Shown: piece after piece, positions 17,208 to 25,338 of the stretch
Position numbering within the stretch: position 1 is the stretch's first letter
How the letters are laid out: each line of letters begins with the position of its first letter
Assembly: GCA_041287865.1 (NCBI GenBank)
Contig: JBGGMV010000066.1
Span: forward strand, 81,695-145,694
Source: JAPWJZ01 sp041287865
Lineage (GTDB): Bacteria > Pseudomonadota > Alphaproteobacteria > Micavibrionales > UBA2020
Reading direction: 5' to 3'
DNA length: 64,000 nucleotides
Notes under the pieces: model-generated
The model's input: the letters and a program-made list of their open reading frames with translations, nothing else
The model's database searches: none
What the model was told of the DNA's origin: nothing
Made by a program: the position numbers and the translations under genes

Positions 17208-19072
17208 GCGGCATCCTCCCGCGCGTCATCCATCGCATAGGCAAGCTTTTCCGCATGCGGCGCAAGTGTGCCCAGCACCGGTGCCAGTTGCGCGCGATAG
17301 CGCAGCCAGCGGCCCGAAGCGCGGGTGTAGATTTTTTCAGTGACTTGTCGATAACTGGGCGTATTGATGACGCCGCGATCCTTCGCGGTCTTGTCGTATT
17401 CCATCACCGCTTCATCCCAGGGCAGGCCGAGATAGTCGAGCGTCGCCTTGACGGTGGCGCGGAAATCGCCGACGACGTCTTCGTATTTCACGATATGTGC
17501 GTCGGGCTCCTGTTTGTGCCAGAGCGTAAAGGCCTCGTCGTAAAGCCGCGCGGCATCCTTCAGGTCGAGGAAATGCACCATGGCCGCGTTCAGCGCGAAA
17601 CGCTGCATATAGCAGCTGAGCACTGAATCGCAAGGGTGGCGCAGGGCAAGGATGAACTTCGCGCCCGGAAAGACGCGGCGGATAAAGCCCGCGTGCAGCA
17701 TGTTGAGCGGCAGCTTGTCCACCAGCAGCTTGCCGTCAGACGCGCCATGTTCGGCGTGGAAAATGCCGCGCAGCTCTTCCACCTGCGCATCGGTCAGCGC
17801 GCCCAAGGCAGCGGGATAATCCTTGTTGTCGATCCAGCCTTTGGCGGGGTTGCCGGTCATGCGTGCCATCTCGGCCAGCATTTTGTCGACAACCGGTTTT
17901 TCCTCCGTCACGCGCACGGCGGGGTGACTCGACAGAATTTGATCGAGCAGCGTCGTGCCCGACCGCGGGAAACCGACAAGGAAGACGGGCGCGGCGTCGC
18001 CGGTTCTTGCGGGCAGGGGCGCGGCCGCATCCTGCAGGCGTTTCACGGCGCTCACATAAGCGGTCTTGTCGTACTGGCGCGCATCGGGCGTGGCGGCCTG
18101 ACGGCTATTGGCATAGGTGAAACAGGCAAAGGCTTTTTCGGCGTCATTCGCCAGATCATGCAGCTGCCCCAGCTCGAAAAAGAATTCGATCACGAAAAGC
18201 GCGTTATTGGGCGGCAGCTCTTTCATGCGCGGGGCGAGGCTTTCCATCAACGCGAGCGCTTCGGCGTCTTTCTTCGCGCGGCGCAGCAGTTTCGCCTCCT
18301 GCGCAAGGATGCCGAGCGAGGAGGGGAAGCGCGTTTTCGCTTTTGCCAATGTCTCGTTCGCTTCATCGAGCGCGTTGGTCTTTTCCAGCATGTCCAGCAG
18401 CTTCACCCAGGCGCCGTCATGGGAGGGATCGATCGAAATCGCGCGGCGGTAGCAATCGGCGCAATCCTTTTCACGGCGCAGCGCGAAATAAAGATCGCCA
18501 AGGTCGGCCCAGACGGCGGGATTGTTCGGGTTCAGCTTCAGCGCGTGCTGATAGGCTTTTTCGGCGGGCGCGCGGCGGCGCGTGTCGCGCAGCACGTTGC
18601 CGAGATGCGCATGCGGCACGGGCCAGTTGGGGTTCAGGTTGATGGCGGCGACGAAACATTTTTCCGCTTCGGCCATCGCGCCCTTGCGGTAATGCACAAG
18701 GCCGAGGTTGGCCTGAATCTCGGGGTGGTCAGGCTTCAGCTGGGCCGCGCGCTTGATCATCTCCGCCGCCTCGTCCAGCTGGCGTTGTGACAGCAGGAAG
18801 CTGCCGTAGCAATTAAATACAAACGGGTTCTGCGCCGCGAGCTTCACGGCTTTCCTGAAGTGCGCCTTGGCCTCGTCGGTGTTGCCCGACTGCCAGTAAG
18901 CCATGCCGAGGTCGTTGTGGATGCTGCCGGCGACGGGGCCCTGCTGGACCCCGCGCAGGACGCGCTCGAGAATCGGGATGCCCTCCGACAGCCTGCCGGC
19001 GCGAAGGGCCTGCATGGCCTGCTGGTGGAGCGTTTTATAGTCGTTGGCCCCTGCTTTGGAAAAATCTGTCAT
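17204..19072 (-). CDS. TPR-repeat sulfotransferase (intact copy)
   Basis: This 622-residue protein has about seven TPR repeats (residues about 10-300) followed by a sulfotransferase domain with the PAPS loop VFLVGFPRSGTTLLDQILSS at about 366, the RHPCDS motif and KYEDVVGDF (3'-phosphate site). It would transfer sulfate from PAPS, probably in the cytoplasm or at the membrane since no signal is present. I chose the start MTDFSKAG at 19072 because the longer frame adds 16 residues absent from the paralogue. It is followed by the coupled hydrolase. The neighbouring copy at 14356-16264 is frameshifted, so this may be the only active one. Confidence 0.88.
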   Translation of the reverse strand: MTDFSKAGANDYKTLHQQAMQALRAGRLSEGIPILERVLRGVQQGPVAGSIHNDLGMAYWQSGNTDEAKAHFRKAVKLAAQNPFVFNCYGSFLLSQRQLDEAAEMIKRAAQLKPDHPEIQANLGLVHYRKGAMAEAEKCFVAAINLNPNWPVPHAHLGNVLRDTRRRAPAEKAYQHALKLNPNNPAVWADLGDLYFALRREKDCADCYRRAISIDPSHDGAWVKLLDMLEKTNALDEANETLAKAKTRFPSSLGILAQEAKLLRRAKKDAEALALMESLAPRMKELPPNNALFVIEFFFELGQLHDLANDAEKAFACFTYANSRQAATPDARQYDKTAYVSAVKRLQDAAAPLPARTGDAAPVFLVGFPRSGTTLLDQILSSHPAVRVTEEKPVVDKMLAEMARMTGNPAKGWIDNKDYPAALGALTDAQVEELRGIFHAEHGASDGKLLVDKLPLNMLHAGFIRRVFPGAKFILALRHPCDSVLSCYMQRFALNAAMVHFLDLKDAARLYDEAFTLWHKQEPDAHIVKYEDVVGDFRATVKATLDYLGLPWDEAVMEYDKTAKDRGVINTPSYRQVTEKIYTRASGRWLRYRAQLAPVLGTLAPHAEKLAYAMDDAREDAA

Positions 19073-19232
19073 GCGAATACATAAAGCGGATATTTTGGCC
19101 CCGCGCAAGCCTGCAACCAAGCCCGTTTCGATGTTATGAATAATATAATTAGTACATTCTTATATAAACCCGTAGTAGGCTTAAACGCGAGGGTAGTGAT
19201 TATTTAAGTTATTTCATCTTGGGGGCAGGGCG

Positions 19233-21038
19233 ATGGCTGATCCGTATTACGTCAGGGCATTAGACAGCGGCGAAGTTTGGGCCAATACTGGCACAGGCGT
19301 TACGCTCGATTTCATGTTCTGGACAGACACGCCCACTTATTACGGGCCCTTCGATTACGAACAGGACAATTTCGTCGCCTTCACCGGCGCGATGCAGACC
19401 GCGACCTACACCGCGCTGGCGATGGTCAGCAGCTTCTGCAACATCACCTTCAACGAGGTTTTCATCGAGGGTGATGCCGAGCTTGGCTTCGGCACCGCCG
19501 AGCTCGAACCCGACGCAGGCGCCTGGGCTTATTATCCCGATGCGACCGACCCCGTGGGCGGCGACGTCTGGATGAACAATTTATACGCCTCCAGCGTCGA
19601 CCTGACGGAAGGCACCTATGGTTTCATCGCGCTGATCCACGAAATCGGCCACGCGCTGGGCCTGAAGCACTCTTTCTCCGGCAGCCCGGTCCTGCCCGCG
19701 GGAGAGGAAAACTCGGCCTATACCGTGATGTCGTATACGAACGACTTCTACAACCAGACTTACGCGCTCTATGACATCGCGGCCCTGCAGGTCAAGTACG
19801 GCGCGAACATGACGTATAATACCGGCGACGACACCTATACCATCGTCGACGGCGAGACGATGTGCATCTGGGATGCGGGCGGCAACGACACCTGGGACGG
19901 CTCCGGCGCCACGTCGAACCTCACGCTCAACCTGAATGCGGGCACGCTCAGCACCATCGGCGGCGTGCGCATGCTTGCGATCTCTTTCGGCGTGACGATC
20001 GAAAACGCCATCGGCAGCGCGCTCAGCGACACCATCACCGGCAACAACGCCGGCAACGTCATCGACGCGGGCGACGGCAACGATATCATCTATATGGGCT
20101 CGGGCGGCGATACCGTCGACGGCAACCTCGGCACCGATACTGTTTACATCAACGCCAACTGGGAAGACGTCGTCTTCACCTTCATCGACCCCGCCACCTG
20201 CACCTCGACCAGCACGCAGGGCGCGGATACCTATATCAACGTCGAAACCTTCTATTTCCTCAACGGCTACCTTTCCCGCGCCGAACTGGAAGCGGGCGAC
20301 CAGCCGCATGGCGAGGAACTGACCGGCGGGGCCACCAAGGACGTTCTGGTCGGCGCGGCCTTTAACGATACGCTCGACGGCGGCGACGGCAACGACACGC
20401 TGTTCGGCAATGCCGGCAACGACACGCTGATTGGCGGCGCCGGCAAGGACAGGCTGGTCGGCGGCACGGGCAACGATATTTATTTCGTCGACGCCGGCGA
20501 CACGGTCGGCGAAGCGGCGCTTCCTTTCGGCGGCATCGACACGGTGCACAGCACCGCCAACTTCACGATGGGCACGGGCATTGAAAACCTGATCCTCGAG
20601 GGCGCGGCGCTGCGCGGCACGGGCAACGGCCTTAACAACGAAATGACCGGCAATGCCTTGAACAACGTGCTCATGTCCTCCAGCGGCAACGACACGCTGG
20701 ATGGCGGCGACGGCAACGACACGCTCACCGGCGGCTCGGGCGCGGATACTTTCGTTTTCCACACCGGCCTGACGGGCGTCGACTACATCAAGGATTTCAA
20801 TCTGGTGCAGGGCGACGTGCTCGACCTTAGCGATATCGTCAGCGCTTTCGATCCGCTGGCCGACGCTATTACCGATTTCGTGCAGATCACGCGGGTGGGG
20901 GCAATCAGCACGCTGGCGGTCGACGAAGACGGGCTTGCGGGCGGCGTTGCCTTCGTCAACATTGCGACGATCTACACCGGCAAGCAGGACTTGACCAACG
21001 AAGCCCTGCTGCTGACCAACGGCACCATCGTCGCCTAG
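19233..21038 (+). CDS. Serralysin-like RTX metalloprotease (M10)
   Basis: This 601-residue protein has a zinc site HEIGHALGLKH at His136, the extended serralysin HExxHxxGxxH motif, and a Met-turn YTVMSYTNDF. After it come two blocks of GGxGxDxxx nonapeptides (about residues 264-300 and 375-430, with a third at about 485-510) that fold as Ca2+-binding beta-rolls, and the M10 C-terminal ending GADTFVFHTG...IKDFNLVQGDVLDLSDI. There is no N-terminal signal, consistent with type I secretion, but no ABC exporter genes are in the window. An RBS-like GGGGGCAGGG precedes the ATG. Likely a secreted protease. Confidence 0.92.
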   Translation: MADPYYVRALDSGEVWANTGTGVTLDFMFWTDTPTYYGPFDYEQDNFVAFTGAMQTATYTALAMVSSFCNITFNEVFIEGDAELGFGTAELEPDAGAWAYYPDATDPVGGDVWMNNLYASSVDLTEGTYGFIALIHEIGHALGLKHSFSGSPVLPAGEENSAYTVMSYTNDFYNQTYALYDIAALQVKYGANMTYNTGDDTYTIVDGETMCIWDAGGNDTWDGSGATSNLTLNLNAGTLSTIGGVRMLAISFGVTIENAIGSALSDTITGNNAGNVIDAGDGNDIIYMGSGGDTVDGNLGTDTVYINANWEDVVFTFIDPATCTSTSTQGADTYINVETFYFLNGYLSRAELEAGDQPHGEELTGGATKDVLVGAAFNDTLDGGDGNDTLFGNAGNDTLIGGAGKDRLVGGTGNDIYFVDAGDTVGEAALPFGGIDTVHSTANFTMGTGIENLILEGAALRGTGNGLNNEMTGNALNNVLMSSSGNDTLDGGDGNDTLTGGSGADTFVFHTGLTGVDYIKDFNLVQGDVLDLSDIVSAFDPLADAITDFVQITRVGAISTLAVDEDGLAGGVAFVNIATIYTGKQDLTNEALLLTNGTIVA

Positions 21039-21181
21039 GTATTTTCTCGTTTACGCTCACGCATTCACGCTTCCGGCCTTTCGGGGAACGAAATTTCCCT
21101 GCCGGGCGTTACAGTCATGGGCCGTTCTTCGGATTGGAGAACGGTTATCATACTGTCACGCAAATAAAGGAGCATTATGCA

Positions 21182-21259
21182 ATGAACCAGGTTATCTACC
21201 TCGTCGGTCTTGTCGTCGTCGTCCTCGCGGTGCTTTCATTCGTCGGCATCCACGTATAA
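21182..21259 (+). CDS. 25-residue single-helix membrane peptide
   Basis: A strong AAAGGAG (21166-21172) sits nine bases before an ATG that opens a 25-codon frame with the protein starting MNQVIYLVGLVVVV and ending SFVGIHV. It is one hydrophobic helix. The start at 21177 is not usable because it meets a stop after two codons. It lies 19 nt before the four-helix membrane gene at 21279 and is probably co-transcribed with it. Small peptides of this form next to such genes occur in alphaproteobacteria; the function is unknown. Confidence 0.6.
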   Translation: MNQVIYLVGLVVVVLAVLSFVGIHV

Positions 21260-21278
21260 AGGGGGATAGAGAATTTTC

Positions 21279-21857
21279 ATGGCAACAGATGTAAAAGGAC
21301 AGCAGTCCTATGTGGAGTGGAGCACGATTATCGGCGGCGCGATGCTGGCGACGGCGCTCACTCTCGTTCTCGTTCAATTCGGGGCGGCAGCCGGCATAGC
21401 CGACCTTGATGCACTGCGAAGGGATGTGCCCACCCCGGGCAAACTCGTCGCCGCAGGAGTCTACGTGCTGCTGGTGCAGGTGCTCGCCTCGGTATGCGGC
21501 GGCTATGTCGCCGGCAGGATGCGCGCCCCCATCAGCGGCAGTCCCGTCCATGAACGCGAAATCAGGGATGGCATGCACGGGCTGCTGGTCTGGGCGACGG
21601 GGACGGTCATGGTGGCTGTCGCTGTCTTCGCCTCGGCCGCATTCCTCGCCCACGCCACGGGCGATGCGAATGCCGAAACGGCCAAGGAGGTTCTCAAGCA
21701 AAGGCATACTGTTTCGGTCATCCTGGCTTTCTCGGCCGCCGCCACCGCGCTTGTCGCGGCTGTCGGCTCATGGGTTGCCGCCACGATCGGCGGCGATCAC
21801 AGGGACAATACGGTGGATCACAGCCACCGCGTTTCCTTCCGGAAAGGCAAAAAATAA
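21279..21857 (+). CDS. Four-helix membrane protein of unknown function
   Basis: The product has 192 residues with four hydrophobic segments (about 17-40, 60-80, 98-122 and 142-165), rich in Gly/Ala, in the pattern GGAMLATALTLVLVQFG, VYVLLVQVLASVCGGYVAG. The C-terminus is basic (RKGKK). It resembles small uncharacterised alphaproteobacterial membrane proteins rather than any transporter I can name. It follows the 25-residue membrane peptide and ends at a terminator. Confidence 0.72.
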   Translation: MATDVKGQQSYVEWSTIIGGAMLATALTLVLVQFGAAAGIADLDALRRDVPTPGKLVAAGVYVLLVQVLASVCGGYVAGRMRAPISGSPVHEREIRDGMHGLLVWATGTVMVAVAVFASAAFLAHATGDANAETAKEVLKQRHTVSVILAFSAAATALVAAVGSWVAATIGGDHRDNTVDHSHRVSFRKGKK

Positions 21858-21871
21858 TTCATGACGCGATT

Positions 21872-21912
21872 AATCCCCGGGTCACGCCGTTATAGCGGCA
21901 GGCCCGGGGATT
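21872..21912 (+). terminator. Intrinsic terminator after the membrane-protein pair
   Basis: AATCCCCGGG and CCCGGGGATT pair over ten bases around an inner GCCG/CGGC hairpin, followed by a run of five T on the plus strand. It lies 14 nt after the stop at 21857 and before the convergent coaD. Confidence 0.75.
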
Positions 21913-21941
21913 TTTAATTTGCGGGGATTGCGCCGGTGCTT

Positions 21942-22484
21942 TCAGCTGCCCGGCTGCAAACGTTTCTTCAACTGGTCTGCGACATGCGGCGTGACATGGG
22001 CCGAGAGGCTCTTGCCGCCCAGCTTTGCCAGCTCGCGCGCGATGCTGGAAGAAACGTAATTGAGGTTCGCATCGGATGCGACGAAGAACAGCGGCTGGAA
22101 AGCGGCATATTCCTTGCGGCCTGCCATGGCGATCGGGTACTCGTTGTCGAAATCGGTGCCGGGGCGCAGGCCGCGGATGTAGAAGGGCGCGTTATGCGCC
22201 TCCATGAAAGCGGCGGTCAGGCCGGAATGTTTTTCGACCGTGATGTCGCAGGTGATGCCTTCCTTCGCCAGCGCCGGCTTGACGATAGCGTCGATTTCAT
22301 GGCGCAGCATGTCGACGCGCTCGTCATCGGTGAAAACCGGATTTTTCCCTGCATTGACGGCGACCAGGATGATGAGACGCGGCACAACGCGCCCCGCCTG
22401 CTGGATGATATCGAGATGCCCCAGCGTAACGGGATCGAACGTACCCGCGTAAACGCCGCCTTTAGGTTGTGTTGTGTCGCCCAT
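21942..22484 (-). CDS. coaD: Phosphopantetheine adenylyltransferase
   Basis: This 180-residue cytoplasmic enzyme makes dephospho-CoA from ATP and 4'-phosphopantetheine, the fourth step of coenzyme A synthesis. The sequence shows the nucleotidyltransferase motif GTFDPVTLGHLDII (T/HxGH) and the late motif YVSSSIARELAKLGG. I moved the start to the ATG at 22484, because the longer frame adds a 32-residue N-terminus not seen in the family. It converges on the membrane gene at 21279 and lies next to tRNA-Val. Confidence 0.95.
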   Translation of the reverse strand: MGDTTQPKGGVYAGTFDPVTLGHLDIIQQAGRVVPRLIILVAVNAGKNPVFTDDERVDMLRHEIDAIVKPALAKEGITCDITVEKHSGLTAAFMEAHNAPFYIRGLRPGTDFDNEYPIAMAGRKEYAAFQPLFFVASDANLNYVSSSIARELAKLGGKSLSAHVTPHVADQLKKRLQPGS

Positions 22485-22568
22485 GATGCGCCTCGAAATT
22501 TCTGAAAGAGACGCAAACCTTAGCGCGGCGCAAGCGCGCCTGTCAATCTTAGGGAAATTAGAAGGAAG

Positions 22569-22643
22569 TGGTGGACACAACAGGGATTGAACCTGTGACC
22601 CCTACCATGTCAAGATAGTGCTCTACCGCTGAGCTATGTGTCC
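22569..22643 (-). tRNA. tRNA-Val (GAC anticodon)
   Basis: A full cloverleaf can be read on the minus strand: acceptor GGACACA/TGTGTCC, D-stem AGCTC AGCGGTA GAGC, an anticodon loop TTGACAT (anticodon GAC), TtC arm with GGTTCAATC, and an encoded CCA. It lies 85 nt upstream of coaD on the same strand. Confidence 0.93.
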
Positions 22644-22751
22644 GTCCATAGGGTGCGTTTAAGTAGCATAAACGCGGTTTTTCATGCAAGCCTTATCGTA
22701 AAAGCCTGAATTCAGGGCTATTTTTGCTGTGTTTTACCCCCACAAAAGGTT

Positions 22752-22779
22752 GCCCCGGAGCGGGGGGACGCTCCGGGGC
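22752..22779 (-). terminator. GC-rich hairpin after the CpdR-like gene
   Basis: GCCCCGGAGCG and CGCTCCGGGGC form a perfect 11-bp stem with a six-base loop 50 nt after the end of the gene at 22829. The minus-strand sequence that follows (AACCTTTTGTG) has only four T in a row, so termination would be weak. It may instead stabilise the 3' end. Confidence 0.5.
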
Positions 22780-22828
22780 GGGGGTTACGGAGGGGAATGG
22801 TCTCCGTTGGGGTTAAACTTTTAAGCTC

Positions 22829-23287
22829 TTATGCCTGTCCGTGCTGGCTGAACTTCTTCTGCGCGAAATCGGCGTAGATGATGTTGCCGTCGGGGGCGGT
22901 GGTCTGCGTCTTGTAGGGCAAGGTGCCCTGGCCCATCAGGTAGCGGACGCGGTTAACGATTTCCTTCAGGTGGAAGGGGCGCGTGGTGACAGGCGCCGGC
23001 GCGTAAGCGGGGGTTGCGTGCGTATCCATCGCAACGCCTGCGAAACCGGTGATGAAGATGACTTGCAGGCCGGGGTTGTCCTGCAGCGCCTTTTGCGCGA
23101 GGACGAAGCCGTCGATGCCGGGCATCACAACGTTGACGAGCAGGACGTCATAAGCGTCTTTCGACGATACTCTCCAGGCATCCAGGCAATTGTCGACGGT
23201 GTCGACCGTGTTGCCGGCTTTCTTGAGCGCATTGTAGAGGTACGCTGCGGTGGTTTCGTTGTGTTCAGCTATCAGAACTCGTGCCAT
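22829..23287 (-). CDS. CpdR-like receiver with altered active site
   Basis: This 152-residue receiver-only protein matches CpdR in shape (starts MARVLIAEH, has VVMPGIDG, FITGFAGVAMD and RPFHLKEIVNRVRYLM). CpdR controls ClpXP-dependent proteolysis in the alphaproteobacterial cell cycle. The receiver chemistry is altered at three places: the acidic pair is E8-H9-N10, the phospho-acceptor Asp is N52 (LLVNVVMPG) and the invariant Lys is R103. The switch Thr is present (T80). A 35-residue C-terminal extension follows. So it probably cannot be phosphorylated in the normal way. The start at 23287 gives the CpdR-like N-terminus. The gene is alone; a large AT-rich region precedes it. Confidence 0.72.
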   Translation of the reverse strand: MARVLIAEHNETTAAYLYNALKKAGNTVDTVDNCLDAWRVSSKDAYDVLLVNVVMPGIDGFVLAQKALQDNPGLQVIFITGFAGVAMDTHATPAYAPAPVTTRPFHLKEIVNRVRYLMGQGTLPYKTQTTAPDGNIIYADFAQKKFSQHGQA

Positions 23288-23567
23288 TTGATGATTACTC
23301 CCCAAGATTGTTAACCCACAGGCGGTTCGTTTGAAGTACTCGTTAACTGTTCGTTAATGCTTATATCCCAAGTAAACCATTTTCCAGAACGTGTGTCAAA
23401 GGTATTTATGAATAATAAATTAAGATTTTGCGTAACAAAATTGCTAGAACAGGTGTCAAATTGATAATTTTCAGACGTTTAAGGTATTTTCCAAAAGTGA
23501 ACAAATTCTTTACATTCTATTAACGGACTGCCATAAAAACGGCATATTTTCACCCCGGAGCTTATTC

Positions 23568-24113
23568 ATGCCCCCCCGCCTGATCCTGCCGTTTTTGGCC
23601 ATGTTTTTGATTTTATGGACGAATAGCGGATTCGCGTCACAGAGCGCGACTCCATCAGGCGTTTCGCCCGAAGTGATGGAGAAACTCGTCACTCCCGAAG
23701 CCTTCGCGGAAGCCGCGCCGACACGCGCGGAGGAGCTCGGCACAAGCGGTCTGCAAGGCCTCCAGAAGGCCGGCAATGTGGTCATTATAGATGTGCGCGA
23801 CAAAGAGAGCTTCGACCGCCGCCACCTTGCAGGCTCGGTCAACAGCCCGCTGACCGGCCTGACCGAAAAGACCCTGCCCGCCATCGCCCCCGATAAAGAA
23901 ACCCCCGTCGTGCTGGTCTGCGACTACAGCTTTTTCCCCGTGCGCATGCTGGCTATGACGATGCAGGCCTATCCGGTGCTGAAGGCCAATGGCTATACGA
24001 CGGTTTACCGCCTGAACCTCTGGCAGGGCAAGGACGGCATCCCGTCGCAGGAAGAACAGGAAAAAGCTTTCGCTTTCGAGGGCACCGCGCTCTCCACCCC
24101 GAAACCCCAATAA
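23568..24113 (+). CDS. Exported rhodanese-domain protein
   Basis: The product has 181 residues with a signal peptide (hydrophobic FLAMFLILW, cleavage near GFA-SQ). The rhodanese domain starts at about residue 45: NVVIIDVRDKESFDRRHLAG carries the conserved D-R and the H-x-x-G turn, and VVLVCDYSFFP places a Cys at the catalytic loop. The loop after Cys lacks the usual C-x4-R spacing, so sulfurtransferase activity is uncertain. It lies 12 nt before the gene at 24125 and shares its terminator. It would act in the periplasm; substrate unknown. Confidence 0.8.
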   Translation: MPPRLILPFLAMFLILWTNSGFASQSATPSGVSPEVMEKLVTPEAFAEAAPTRAEELGTSGLQGLQKAGNVVIIDVRDKESFDRRHLAGSVNSPLTGLTEKTLPAIAPDKETPVVLVCDYSFFPVRMLAMTMQAYPVLKANGYTTVYRLNLWQGKDGIPSQEEQEKAFAFEGTALSTPKPQ

Positions 24114-24124
24114 GGAGATTACAA

Positions 24125-24475
24125 ATGGAGCCCCCCAAGTATCAGCCCAAGTATCAAGTTGTGGTTTTCACGCATCCTGAAATGCCGATGTTCCTTGGCC
24201 ATGAAACGCCCTCGGGCACCATCACGCGCCTTGCGCGCACCAAGTTCGGTTTTGAACATGCCGATTTCGCCCCCGCCGCGCCGGCGCATTGCGCCGGGCT
24301 CGACAAGGGCAAGTATGTCTTCGAGGTGCAGGTGACGGCCGCCGCCGCCCACAAGCTGAAGATGGAAGCCCATCCCGACGTGATGCTGATCTGCGACCCG
24401 CTGCCGCCGCGCGATTTCGGCTTCGGCGCGCGCGACCCGAAAGAGCTGAAGAAGCGGGGCGGCCCCAAGCTCTAA
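24125..24475 (+). CDS. Small cytoplasmic protein of unknown function
   Basis: This 116-residue soluble protein starts MEPPKYQPKYQVVVFTHPEM. AAGGAG lies eight bases before the ATG. It has a mixed beta pattern, a proline-rich middle and a basic tail (RDPKELKKRGGPKL), with no membrane segment. It is co-transcribed with the rhodanese gene. I do not recognise a family. Confidence 0.65.
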   Translation: MEPPKYQPKYQVVVFTHPEMPMFLGHETPSGTITRLARTKFGFEHADFAPAAPAHCAGLDKGKYVFEVQVTAAAAHKLKMEAHPDVMLICDPLPPRDFGFGARDPKELKKRGGPKL

Positions 24476-24490
24476 ATGAATTGCGAAGTA

Positions 24491-24520
24491 AAAAACGGCG
24501 CCATCACTGGCGCCGTTTTT
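24491..24520. terminator. Bidirectional intrinsic terminator
   Basis: AAAAACGGCGCC and GGCGCCGTTTTT form a perfect 12-bp stem with a six-base loop, with T runs on both strands. It lies between the convergent genes at 24125 and 24540 and can serve both. Confidence 0.9.
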
Positions 24521-24539
24521 GTTTGAACTGTTTCAAGCC

Positions 24540-25274
24540 TTAGTCTTTTTTCTTGTCGCGCGCGGCGGCGATCCGGCCTTTCAGGTCTTCCTGTCCGCCC
24601 GCGAAGGCTTCTTCGTTGATGACGAAGGCGGGCGTGCCGTTAAAGCCCATGCTGGAGAAGAGCGAGCGGTTGCGTTCCAGCTGGATCAGCACGTCGGTGC
24701 TCTCCGCGTCTTTTTTGGCTTTCGCCACGTCCATGCCGACGGCTTCGGCGCTTTTCACCAGCAGGCCTTCGTTGATCGGACCTTTGTTCTGCATCAGCTT
24801 GATGTGATATTCGAAGTATTTATTTTGCTTGTGCGCGGCCAGTGCCCATTTTGCGGCGGTCTCCGACGTCGCGCCCAGGATCGGGATATCCTTGAAGATG
24901 ATCTTCACGCCCTTGTCTTCCTCGGCGATCTTTTGCAGGTTGGGCAAAATCTCTTTGCAATAGTGGCAGTTGTAGTCGAAGAACTCGATCAGCGTCACGT
25001 CGCCCTTCTCGTTGCCGATGAAGGGGGAATGTTCGTTGTTGAACAGCTCGTCATGGTGCTGCTTCATCGCCTCGTCCTGGCGGATCTTGATGTCTTTCTT
25101 CTGGAACTCGTCGACCGATTTCAGGATCTCGTCGCCATGGTTGGCGATATATTCCTGCACGATCTTTTCGACTTCTTCCTTCGTCATGTCGGCATGGGCG
25201 CTTACGCCCGCCACCATCACGCCCAGCGATACCGTCGCCGCGAGCAGAAGATTTTTCAAGTTTTTGAAAGACAT
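24540..25274 (-). CDS. DsbA-family thiol:disulfide oxidoreductase
   Basis: This 244-residue periplasmic protein has a signal peptide ending near SAHA. An N-terminal helical extension (about 30-90) precedes a thioredoxin-fold domain with the active site CHYC at 103-106 (LIEFFDYNCHYCKE) and the cis-Pro GTPAFVI. This arrangement is that of the Com1/BdbD-type DsbA proteins. It would introduce or reshuffle disulfides in secreted proteins. The C-terminus is basic (DKKKD). It lies on the same strand as the M48 gene upstream and ends at a terminator. Confidence 0.88.
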   Translation of the reverse strand: MSFKNLKNLLLAATVSLGVMVAGVSAHADMTKEEVEKIVQEYIANHGDEILKSVDEFQKKDIKIRQDEAMKQHHDELFNNEHSPFIGNEKGDVTLIEFFDYNCHYCKEILPNLQKIAEEDKGVKIIFKDIPILGATSETAAKWALAAHKQNKYFEYHIKLMQNKGPINEGLLVKSAEAVGMDVAKAKKDAESTDVLIQLERNRSLFSSMGFNGTPAFVINEEAFAGGQEDLKGRIAAARDKKKD

Positions 25275-25338
25275 AGGGAACCCCTGAACAGTTGTTGAAA
25301 CACACCACTATAAGAATGTGAGCACGATAGGCCCAAAA

